Position numbers and translations under genes: made by a program | Notes under the pieces: model-generated | The model's input: the letters and a program-made list of their open reading frames with translations, nothing else | The model's database searches: none | What the model was told of the DNA's origin: nothing | Source of the DNA: HGM04593 sp045588345 | Lineage (GTDB): Bacteria > Bacteroidota > Bacteroidia > Bacteroidales > Bacteroidaceae | Direction: 5' to 3' | DNA: 59,098 nucleotides | Assembly (NCBI GenBank): GCA_045588345.1 | Contig: JAZNDZ010000041.1 | Location: 1 to 59,098 of the forward strand | Shown here: in pieces, positions 42,226 through 51,700 of the stretch | Layout: every line of letters begins with the position of its first letter | Position numbering within the stretch: the first letter of the stretch is position 1

Positions 42226-45141
42226 TTAATCTATAACAATCTTCTGCCTGTGTGTGGTGACTCCGTTAGCAGTGACTACAAGGTATATGCCCTTTGCAAT
42301 TCCGGCAACACTTGCGGCATTGCCCTCGCTGTTTCTTATTTCCTTTCCGTCAAGCGAGTATATAGCAATTGTCTTTGTGTCTTCCGGGGCTGTTATTGTT
42401 CCATTGCAAATGAATATCTTGTTTTCGCTGTTTGTAATGCTTTCGATAGCGGTGTTGTCGCCTTTACGTACAATCTTTATTGTGTAACTCTCGCCGCGTG
42501 TGACACTCTTTGCTTCCAAGCGGTCTCCTGAGACTACGATGTACTGCACACCATTCTTTGCCGCCGATTGTGTCCATTGCAGTGACCATTGGTCCCCCAT
42601 CAATGTCAGCAAGTATGTATTCCAGTCGCCGTAGTACTGGTTGGTGCCGAATACTCCATATTCGTTCACGTATCTTCCGTCGGCGTTGCTTGTAATCTTG
42701 TAGCAGTTCTTGTTGTTTGTGTCAACGGTAATCTTCCACTCCTGGGCAGCAGTCGGTTCATCAACATTCTTGAATGTCGGCGTGCCGCCGCTGCCTTTCA
42801 CGTTGTTGTTGGTGAGATAACGGTTGCCGTCCTTAATGTAATAGACCTCGTCATCGCTTATGATTTTCTCTTTTGGCTTGCCGCCAAGCGGAACAAGGTC
42901 AAATACAAACTTGTCGGGTAGAGCATCGCTTGAGCTGCTCTGCTGTACGCGCGTGCCGCTTACGGTCCAGAACTTGGTGCCGGCACTGCCGCCATTCTGT
43001 ATCGCATATTTACCGTTGGCAAGCAGCATTATGTCGTATGTGTGCCATACAGCCTCATACGGGTTAGTTTCATCGCTCACGGTAAATACGCCTTTTTCGT
43101 TAAGGTAACGGCTGTCTTCTACGTTTACAATCTTGTAGCGGTTAGTGCTTGCATCAAGTGAAATCTTCCACTCTTGGCGTTGGGGGCGTATGGTGTCAAC
43201 AGCACTCTTGAAGATTGGGGCACTGCTTGCCACATTCGGTTGTGTGTTCGTGAGGTATCTGCCGTTGTGCATTATGTAGTATGTGCCGTTTTCCAGTACC
43301 TGTGCCGGGAAGATATCCAAGCGGTAGTCGTAGTCCTCCTTGTATTTCGCAACAAGTTCTCCTGCGCATTCTTTGAGGAACGGTTCTACATGCAATGAAC
43401 CTACAGCGGGGGATGCAACCCTGAGTGAACCGGCGAAGTCACGTGAACGTATTGCTGCCTGCGCCTCTTCGTTTTCCTTGTACTTCAGGTAGTTCTCGAT
43501 GAACTTTTCGGGATTCTCCTCGGCAAGTGCATTGTTCATCTCTACAAGTGCAATACCTCTTGTTCCCATGTGCTTCATGGTCTGTATCCATGGCTCAATC
43601 TCTGTAGTGAGCGCTTTTGCCTCATCGGTTGTGAGCAGTCTCTCTGCCGAGTCTGTGAACTTGTTGAACTGCTCTCCTACGGCGGCGAATGCTTTAGCCC
43701 TGTCGTTGGCTATGTTGTTGCGGTAAACCTTTACGGCCTCGACGAACTCTGGCGATTCGTTCGTGCGGCGTAGGCCGTGCACGTTAGGGCCAAGGTCTAC
43801 ATTGTTCTCACAGAAGAAACGGAATGCCTCATAGTTCTCAGGCATGATATATCTCAAGGCTGCCTCCCACGATGCATCGGCGTTATACGCAGACATGTTC
43901 CAGCAGTAGTCACCAATGCTGAACAATGACACTTTTGATGCCTCGGCATACTCCATCGGGTTTGCAACAAAGCCCGACATCATGTCGGCGATGTCAAGGT
44001 CGTTTCCGTATGTGGGTCCCATGAGAAGGTGGTCAATACAGTAGTCGCTTACCGGATAGTTGAGCCATATGTATGCCTTGCGCTTTATCTGGCTGTTTAT
44101 CCACTCCATGTCACCTTTGTTTATCATATCCACCACACTGTTTCCTGTCCACATGACATTGATGTCACTGTCCATGATATTGCCCAAAGCCGGAAGATAT
44201 ACTGCATTTGCCCAGCCACGGTTGTATTGTGTCGGACATATAATCATAGGCTTTACATCGGGGTATGCGGTTTCAAGTTGCCGGGCGATGTAATTCATCA
44301 GTTCTGCCTGCTCGTCACCGTGTGAACCGTCATCGTTCCATAGGTCATCCCAAAATACGGCAAAAGTCCTTACACCAAGTTTGCACATTGCTTTGAGCTT
44401 GTTTACAATGTTGGTTCTGTCGGCATCGTTCCACTGGATATCCTCTCCTGGGTGAATTGCCCACACGAACTCCACCTTGTTTGCCTTGGCTGCATTCACG
44501 TATTCTGTAATCTGTACCGCCTGTGCAGCAGGGTACTCCTCACGCCATTTGCTCTTGTGGTAGGCATCGTTTTTCGGGCCGTAAATGTATACATTCATCT
44601 TCTGACGGCCGAACAGTTCGAAAAGTCCCATGCGGTTCTCTTTGCTGTAAGGGTTGCCGTAGTAACCCTCTACAAGTCCGCGTTGCGGGACACTTGGGTA
44701 GTCTGTTACCGTTACATTTTTAACATTCTGCTGTGATGCAATCTGAATGAAAGTCTGTACGCCATAGAATGTACCGCTACCGTCGTTGCCGGCAATAACC
44801 ACCTTGTTGCCGTTTATTGCAAGGTAGTAGCCTTCTGTCTTTTGTGGAATCAGGCTTGCGTATTCAGCAACGACTTCGTCGCCACGTTCTCCTATAATGA
44901 CTTCAACGCTGCCATTTTCTGTACTGAAATTCTTCTTGAACAGATTTACGGCATCGATGTCTGCTGTTTCTTCTCCGGTAATGTTGTATGCGGCATCGTT
45001 GTTGAATGCAACTTGCTCGCCCCATTGTATTGACTGTGGAACGGGGCTGATGCCTGTTGTCTGCGCAATGGATACGCCGGGTGCAATTGCGCCCGATAGT
45101 ATTGCTGCTGCAAGAATTGCCTTGTTGAAAATTTTAACCAT
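42226..45141 (-). CDS. exported GH84 beta-N-acetylglucosaminidase with lectin-like modules and sorting domain
   Basis: I start it at MVKIFNKAIL (971 residues), which gives a clean signal peptide ending SIAQ. Order: GH20b-like N-domain (to about 150), GH84 barrel (GLVEGYYGNPYS, then the catalytic pair Asp265-Asp266 in VFWDDLWND, and IMWTGNSV, YPVSDYCIDHLL), a helical domain, and two related beta-trefoil-like repeats, each beginning YYI.(H/D)GRYLTN-type (about 620-760 and 765-890). A Por/T9SS type A-like C-terminal domain follows (IYSLDGKE ... GIYLVV). GH84 enzymes remove beta-linked GlcNAc, including O-GlcNAc from proteins and hyaluronan fragments. It is third in the operon, 80 bases after the GH20 gene. 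Confidence 0.92.
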   Translation of the reverse strand: MVKIFNKAILAAAILSGAIAPGVSIAQTTGISPVPQSIQWGEQVAFNNDAAYNITGEETADIDAVNLFKKNFSTENGSVEVIIGERGDEVVAEYASLIPQKTEGYYLAINGNKVVIAGNDGSGTFYGVQTFIQIASQQNVKNVTVTDYPSVPQRGLVEGYYGNPYSKENRMGLFELFGRQKMNVYIYGPKNDAYHKSKWREEYPAAQAVQITEYVNAAKANKVEFVWAIHPGEDIQWNDADRTNIVNKLKAMCKLGVRTFAVFWDDLWNDDGSHGDEQAELMNYIARQLETAYPDVKPMIICPTQYNRGWANAVYLPALGNIMDSDINVMWTGNSVVDMINKGDMEWINSQIKRKAYIWLNYPVSDYCIDHLLMGPTYGNDLDIADMMSGFVANPMEYAEASKVSLFSIGDYCWNMSAYNADASWEAALRYIMPENYEAFRFFCENNVDLGPNVHGLRRTNESPEFVEAVKVYRNNIANDRAKAFAAVGEQFNKFTDSAERLLTTDEAKALTTEIEPWIQTMKHMGTRGIALVEMNNALAEENPEKFIENYLKYKENEEAQAAIRSRDFAGSLRVASPAVGSLHVEPFLKECAGELVAKYKEDYDYRLDIFPAQVLENGTYYIMHNGRYLTNTQPNVASSAPIFKSAVDTIRPQRQEWKISLDASTNRYKIVNVEDSRYLNEKGVFTVSDETNPYEAVWHTYDIMLLANGKYAIQNGGSAGTKFWTVSGTRVQQSSSSDALPDKFVFDLVPLGGKPKEKIISDDEVYYIKDGNRYLTNNNVKGSGGTPTFKNVDEPTAAQEWKITVDTNNKNCYKITSNADGRYVNEYGVFGTNQYYGDWNTYLLTLMGDQWSLQWTQSAAKNGVQYIVVSGDRLEAKSVTRGESYTIKIVRKGDNTAIESITNSENKIFICNGTITAPEDTKTIAIYSLDGKEIRNSEGNAASVAGIAKGIYLVVTANGVTTHRQKIVID

Positions 45142-45221
45142 AATGTATTTCCTGTTTGTAAAAGCGTGTTGTCTTATTGCCATTGACAATATAAATACAC
45201 GTTATATAAACCGTTTACGAT

Positions 45222-48200
45222 TTATTTTATAAAAACTTTTTTGCCGTTGATAATGTATATGCCTCTATTGGGAGTTTCTACTTTTCTTCCTGTCAGGTCG
45301 TAAATGGCTTTGTTCTCTGCATTTTCACCTTCCAACTCGCTTATGCCTGTTTCTACCTGAACATTTGATTTCTCTAATGTCCATACGCTTGCACCCCATG
45401 TATAAGGCTTTGTAAGTACGTAGCCCCATGCATTGGGGTTGGTGTACCAGCCGTGCTCGCCGTCGCCTGCAACAATGGCAATGCCCTTGTTGTTCTGGTC
45501 GGTTGTTGTCTCCTTCAGTGTCCACGCATAGTCACGACCTACATATAAGGTTTGGTCAATTGTATTGCTGTTGATGTATGCAGCCTTGCCGTTTGCTTTG
45601 TTGTAGATGTTTACTGTGCCGTCGCTGTTCTTTACGAAACTCCATAAGAAGTTATCGGTGTTGCCCTTTGTCTTTGGCTCAACGCGGTTGTTGCTGTATG
45701 CTGCATAGTAGTTTGTAAAGTATGCGTTACGTATGTAGTAGTATACACCAGTGTCAATGGCATCGGCCATAGTTGCGCGTGGCATCATCTGGAACTCATG
45801 GTAAAGTGCAACGTATTCATTGTACTGCTCCTCGGTTACCATTCCTGCTACAATTTCCATTGCCGGATTGATAATTCTGTTCCTCAGGAAATCAAGAGCC
45901 TCTTGTGTGGGCTGTCCAACCTTGCCGGGCTTTGCTGTATATTCGATTATCATACATTTGTTTACAAGGCCTGCAAGTTGTTCAGCAAAGTCTGTCACTT
46001 CGACTAATTTCCATGTGCCGTTGTAGCAGAGTGCAGCCTCGTCTTTAGCATATACATCGCCCGAAGGCTCAGCGCTCAAGCGTTTTACACTGCCTGTCAT
46101 TGCTGCATTGTAACCGCCGGCAGCAGATATTGTCACTGCACCCGGTACGTATGTTACATCGCGTGTAGCAATTGTTGCCTTGTCGATTCTTACCACTGTT
46201 CCGTTGTCGGTTGTTGTAACTGCTGTGTTGTAACTTGGCATGGTTATTGCCTTGCCGTTGTAAAGGTTTCTCATTATGTAGCCGCTTCCTGTTGCTTCGA
46301 ACTGCCACAACTCCTCCGGCTCAACCTGTGGAGTGTAGTGGAAGCGTACACCGTTGCCACTTGCATACATTGTAGAGCCTGCATACTGTCGCTTGTAGTA
46401 AGTGGATGCCGAAACTATCTGGTATGTTTTTCCGGCTTCGGGCTGCATAATAGGAGCGTTCTTGTAAGCATTGATTGCTGTTGTCAGTTCTGTTACATCG
46501 TCACCGTTTACTGCGTCAAGTGCAGCCTGCAATGCATCGTACAGTTCGGCAGCAGGGTAGCCTACACCTCCGCGTATGCTGCCTGCAAGAATCTCTTCGG
46601 CCTCCATGAGTGCTGTTTCTGCAGCGGTGTATTCCTTTGGCTCAATATAGTGCTTTGCGTATGTATAGCCAAGCAGGTCGAGAATCTCGTCATGGCTCTG
46701 CAGTCTCTTGTAGAAACCGCTCCAATTCTTCTTGCTGCTGGGGAGCCAGCCGGTTTCGGCAACGGCTATCATACGTGGCAATAACTGGTATTCAAGTTCT
46801 ACGTTGTCGTTGAGCGTCTCCGCCCAAAGGTTGCACTGAACGCCCATGCAGTACTCCTCGCGTCCGCTCAGCGAACCGGCCGGGTTCAGTGAGTATGCCT
46901 CCTCCAATGTATTGGTATTTGTCTCGCTCCAGCCTCCGTAGTATGGCTCGTCAATAATCGTCTTATCCGGGCCTACCTGCATGAAGTCGATATATACATG
47001 TGAATATGGGGTAGCGATGCTCTTGAAACCTTTGTTGGCAGCCTCGGCTGTCTTTCCAAGGCTGTTCCATGCCATGATGACAGGCTTTACGGCATTGTCG
47101 CTTGTCCAGTGTGCGAGTAGTTCGTCCCATACTACAATATCCTTTCCGTGCTTGTCCTTGAGGTATGTACCCAATTCCTCTACAAGCCATGACTGCAACT
47201 CGTGTACACCGGCAAGGCCTTCTTCCTGTACGCGGCGCAAGCAATCCTCATTTGTCTGCCATTGGGTTGTTGGGCACTCGTCGCCACCAATGTGTATATA
47301 TGGGAAGGGGAATATTTCAGCAACATTGTCAAGCACGCATTTCAGGAACTCAATTGTTTTGTCCTTACCGATGTTGAGCACATCTTCCGAAATACCTCCG
47401 TCAATGCGCACCGAATACTCTTTTGTCGGGTCGCAACTCAATTCGGGATAAGCGGTAACTGCTGCCACCATGTGTCCGGGAAGGTCTATCTCAGGCATGA
47501 TATCGATGTTGAGCTCGGCAGCGTATGTCACAATCTCGCGAAGGTCGTCTTGCGTAAAATACATTCCACGGCCATACTCTGTGTCGTCGAAGAACTTGCT
47601 GCCGTCGCCGGGGCTTGTAAATGAGCCGGAACGTATTGCGCCTACTTCTGTAAGCAACGGGTATTCGGGAATCTCAATGCGCCAGCCCTGGTCATCGGTG
47701 AGGTGCCAATGCAGGCGGTTCATCTTGTAGAGTGCCATAATGTCGAGCACCTTTTTTACTTCGTTCTTGTCGAAGAAGTGGCGTGCGACATCCATCATGA
47801 ATCCGCGGTGACCGAACTGTGGCTGGTCGGCAATTGTTACGAATGGTATTTCCCATTTTGCATCCTTGTTTAGTACGTTGCCGAATAAATCGCGTGGAAG
47901 CAACTGCTTCAAGGTTTGTATGGCGTAGAAGAAACCGGTCTTTGTTGCTGCCTTGATTTCAATGCCGTTTTCGTTTACGTTGAGCGTGTAACCCTCTGCA
48001 GGCAGTGAAGCATCAACGGAAAGCCATATCTCGCCTGCAACCGCTTCGGTACCGCTCTCCTTTACGGTGAGTGTGGTGCCCGATGTCTTTGCGAGCATTG
48101 AGGCAAAATCGCTGACATACTTCTGTGTGTCGTCATTGGGGTATGTGATAGCCTTGAGCGATGCAACGGCAAGTTTGCCTTCCCCCACTGTCATTTCTGC

Positions 48201-48740
48201 AGGGTAGGGTATAATTGATATGTTGCCAAAGTTTTCGAATACGGTATATTCTACGAACTGTACAGGGTTGTTCTGGTCTGCCTTGTCCCAAAGACCTACA
48301 CCGCGGTTTTCCGAAGGTCCGCCCCAGAGGTTCATAGAAACAGAGGTGTTGCCCTTAGGCTGAATTTCGTAAGCGCCGCTGTATGTGCCGTTAGTTGTGG
48401 CATTGATGAAGAATTTGCTCACGCCGGTAGCGCCTGTTGCAGCCTTTACCATCTGGTTCTTGGCTGCCGAACTCACATAAAGGATGTTCCCTTTCTTGTT
48501 TGTGAATGTGTAACCGTTTGTCGCATCGCCTGTAATCTTCCACAACTGTGCGTCGCTGCCGGTTGCTGTAGCCGTGGTAATCTCTGCTCCTGCAGTCTCT
48601 GCTGTTAGTGCATTGCCGCCGTTCATGAACTGGATGAGATACCACTTGGTATTCTCTTCGGTGCTGATTTCGGGGAAACTTTGTGAATGGGCATATATTC
48701 CCGACAATAATAGTGCTAAGATTAAAAATAGACGTTTCAT
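45222..48740 (-). CDS. exported GH20 beta-N-acetylhexosaminidase with lectin-like modules and sorting domain
   Basis: The 1172-residue protein has a signal peptide (1-20, ending AHSQ), an N-terminal beta-trefoil-like domain (about 25-165), a GH20b domain (175-300) and the GH20 barrel with RGFMMDVARHFF, HWHLTDDQGWRIEI, PEIDLPGH and the catalytic pair Asp487-Glu488 in HIGGDECP. After about residue 650 come a FIVAR-like helical stretch, two more trefoil-like modules, and a short sorting-domain end (IYDLTGRKVETP ... GKKVFIK). It should remove terminal beta-GlcNAc or GalNAc. It is 12 bases after the GH2 gene, so strongly co-expressed. Confidence 0.92.
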   Translation of the reverse strand: MKRLFLILALLLSGIYAHSQSFPEISTEENTKWYLIQFMNGGNALTAETAGAEITTATATGSDAQLWKITGDATNGYTFTNKKGNILYVSSAAKNQMVKAATGATGVSKFFINATTNGTYSGAYEIQPKGNTSVSMNLWGGPSENRGVGLWDKADQNNPVQFVEYTVFENFGNISIIPYPAEMTVGEGKLAVASLKAITYPNDDTQKYVSDFASMLAKTSGTTLTVKESGTEAVAGEIWLSVDASLPAEGYTLNVNENGIEIKAATKTGFFYAIQTLKQLLPRDLFGNVLNKDAKWEIPFVTIADQPQFGHRGFMMDVARHFFDKNEVKKVLDIMALYKMNRLHWHLTDDQGWRIEIPEYPLLTEVGAIRSGSFTSPGDGSKFFDDTEYGRGMYFTQDDLREIVTYAAELNIDIMPEIDLPGHMVAAVTAYPELSCDPTKEYSVRIDGGISEDVLNIGKDKTIEFLKCVLDNVAEIFPFPYIHIGGDECPTTQWQTNEDCLRRVQEEGLAGVHELQSWLVEELGTYLKDKHGKDIVVWDELLAHWTSDNAVKPVIMAWNSLGKTAEAANKGFKSIATPYSHVYIDFMQVGPDKTIIDEPYYGGWSETNTNTLEEAYSLNPAGSLSGREEYCMGVQCNLWAETLNDNVELEYQLLPRMIAVAETGWLPSSKKNWSGFYKRLQSHDEILDLLGYTYAKHYIEPKEYTAAETALMEAEEILAGSIRGGVGYPAAELYDALQAALDAVNGDDVTELTTAINAYKNAPIMQPEAGKTYQIVSASTYYKRQYAGSTMYASGNGVRFHYTPQVEPEELWQFEATGSGYIMRNLYNGKAITMPSYNTAVTTTDNGTVVRIDKATIATRDVTYVPGAVTISAAGGYNAAMTGSVKRLSAEPSGDVYAKDEAALCYNGTWKLVEVTDFAEQLAGLVNKCMIIEYTAKPGKVGQPTQEALDFLRNRIINPAMEIVAGMVTEEQYNEYVALYHEFQMMPRATMADAIDTGVYYYIRNAYFTNYYAAYSNNRVEPKTKGNTDNFLWSFVKNSDGTVNIYNKANGKAAYINSNTIDQTLYVGRDYAWTLKETTTDQNNKGIAIVAGDGEHGWYTNPNAWGYVLTKPYTWGASVWTLEKSNVQVETGISELEGENAENKAIYDLTGRKVETPNRGIYIINGKKVFIK

Positions 48741-48752
48741 ATTATAGTATTT

Positions 48753-51700
48753 TTAGATTACAACTTTGAATATTCTTTTACCGTTGCTGTTGTTTACTAC
48801 AATTATATATGAACCATGAGGTAATGATGCCACAGGCAAAGCAATGCCTTCGCAATTCTCTGCGACATGCTTTGTCGAGTGCAGTACACCGCCCATGTCA
48901 TATATTGAAAGTTCGGCACCTGCATTTATGTTGCCTTGACAGTAAATATATCCATCTTCAACATTGAATGTCATTGTTTCCGACAGAACTTCCTCAATAC
49001 CGGCTTCAATATCCATAACCGGAGTAAAAAGCAGTGAACAGTTATATTTTGCACCGTTCTTGATAAGATACTTGTCTAATGTAGCCACTTCGTTACAGCT
49101 TCCGTTTCCGATTCCTTTCTGATAACAATCAAAATGGGCATAGACATTGCCTTTTTCAAGTTCCCAAGTGTGGTCGGTCCTTTTAAGATGCTCATCACTG
49201 TAATGTAGCATAGAGAAAGCCACATTTCCGCGTGTCTGTACCTTGATGCCGATACCCTCCTCCGGGCTGAATAGCAACAAATCTCTTAACCCCTCGCGGT
49301 TACCCATGCTCTGAGGCATCGGATAAGGCTCGAACATGTCGCTCACAGTAGTGTAGTAACGGCCAAGTGTCGAACCTCCGCGGCGGTCTACATAGTTCTC
49401 GAATGGTCCGTATGCGTAATACTCAATCTGCTCAAAATGTGCCGGGAACTCTATTGTCATGCCAATGCGGCGCGCATCTGATACTGTTGCTGTGTATGAT
49501 GCATCCAAAAGCATTGCACCATCTGCAGTAATGGTATATACAAACTTGTAGTCACTGCACCAGGTAGATGCTTTTACTTCAACAGTAACCTGTTTCTTAT
49601 CATCGCTCAATTTGAATGTTGCCGATTTTGACTTAATGCCGGGACCTACAGCGTATTGGCTTAGTGTTTCTGTCGGCTTGTCATTTTCGATCCAACGGTA
49701 GTTGCCATATTCAGGACCAACCTCCATAAGCCTATTGCCTTCAACAACCCAAGAAAGCATGGTGCCGTCTGCCTTGAATGTCATTTCCATTCTTGAACTT
49801 TTTACAGAATAGCCCTGTGCGGTTTTGGTCAGAGTCAACTCATCGCTCGGGCTCATGGCAAAAGCAGTCGTGTCACGTTCTGCAAGCGTGTATTGTTCTG
49901 CTGCAATACAGTAACCTGCCTTGGTCCACAGTTGCTCATCTTTGTAGCACAGTTCAATGTTCAACAGCATCTCCTTGCCGCCTGCCGGCTCTGTCTTATA
50001 AGGAATGTTCAATATTGTTTCTTCGTTTGGTGAAACAGCGGGGATATCAACTCTGCCATTCTCGACAACCTCACCGTCAATGAGTACTGAATACTCAATG
50101 TAGAACTTGTCCAAAGAGATGAAATCGTAATTGTTCCTTATTGTAAGATTCCGGCTTTCAATGTCATAACCCACGAACTTTACATATTGATATACATATT
50201 TTACATTAGTCAATTCGGGGCTCCATGCACGCTCGGCAGTAACAAGGCCATTGTTCACGAAGTTACCCTGGTGAGGACCGGGATAGTCAAAGCCTGTGCG
50301 GTATTTGTTCATCCCATCAACTTCAAAAACACCGTTCTTTATATCCTCGGCATCATATATTGACTGGTCGGCCCAATCCCATATACAGCCACCTATACCA
50401 TACTTGCTGTTTTCTATCAAATCCCAGTATTCTTGCAGATTACCTACTGCATTACCCATTGCATGAGCATATTCACACATGAAATAGGGTTGGCCTTTTG
50501 AATTGTTGTTAGCATCATTGTCCACTCTCTCTAAAGTAGGATACATAACAGACCACAAGTCGGTGTGTGCTGTGCCGGCACGTGTGGCACCCTCATAGTG
50601 TATGGGGCGTGCATCGAGTGCACGAGTGGCTGCGTATGTGTGCTGGAAGTTCTTTCCGCCACCACTTTCGTTGCCAAGTGACCAGAATATTATTGAAGGG
50701 AAGTTGCGGTCGCGGTATACCATGCGTACGGTGCGGTCGATATACTGTGCTCTCCAACTCTCCTCGTTTGTTATGCCGCCGCTCTCCTTTACTTTGTTCC
50801 AATTGTAGTGACACTCGACATCGGCCTCGTCCATACAGTAAAGGCCATAGTAATCGAACATCGCATTCATCTTTGCCTGACGGGGGTAGTGGCTTGTACG
50901 CACGGTGTTCATGTTTGCCTGCTTGAACATTTTTACATCGTTCAGCATTGTCTCTACATCAACGCTACGGCCTGTCACTGGGTGGGTGTCTTGTAAGTTC
51001 GCGCCCTTAAACAACACCTTCTCGCCGTTTATATACACGAGCCCATTCTTTATTTCAATGTGGCGGAAACCATATTTTGTAGAAAATACGTGCTCTTCGT
51101 TGCCTGCAGCATCTTTCTGTACTACTGTCACTGTATAAAGGTTCGGTGTTTCGGCTGTCCAAGGCAACAGACCAGACAAACCTTCAAAGGCAACATTGAC
51201 CGTCTTGCTTTCATCGCCCGGTTTAAATTCGAATGTTGCACTTTTGCACGCAATCTCGCTGCCATCTGGCGCGGCAAGTATCACATCGACGCTCTTTACT
51301 GTAGCCTCGCTTCCGCGATTATCCATCTCAACTTCAACATTCATTTCACCAGCGGTGTAACCGCTTGTTTCATCCAAAGAAGATGTTATATAATGGTCGC
51401 GTACAAATGTCTTTGGTGTTGCAAAGAGATATACGTCGCGGTGTATACCGCTCATGTGCCACATGTCCTGACCTTCGAGATAAGAGGCATCGCTCCAACG
51501 TATTACCTGAACGCATACGTTGTTCTTACCTTGGCGTGCATGCTCTGTAACATCAAATTCTGAATCGTTGTTTCCGCTTTGGGTGTAGCCGACATACTTG
51601 CCGTTCATCCATATAAATGCCGCTCCATAGATTCCGTCAAAATGCAGGAACAGGCGCTTGTTGTTCCACTCTGCAGGCAGGTCAAAGTCACGGCGGTACG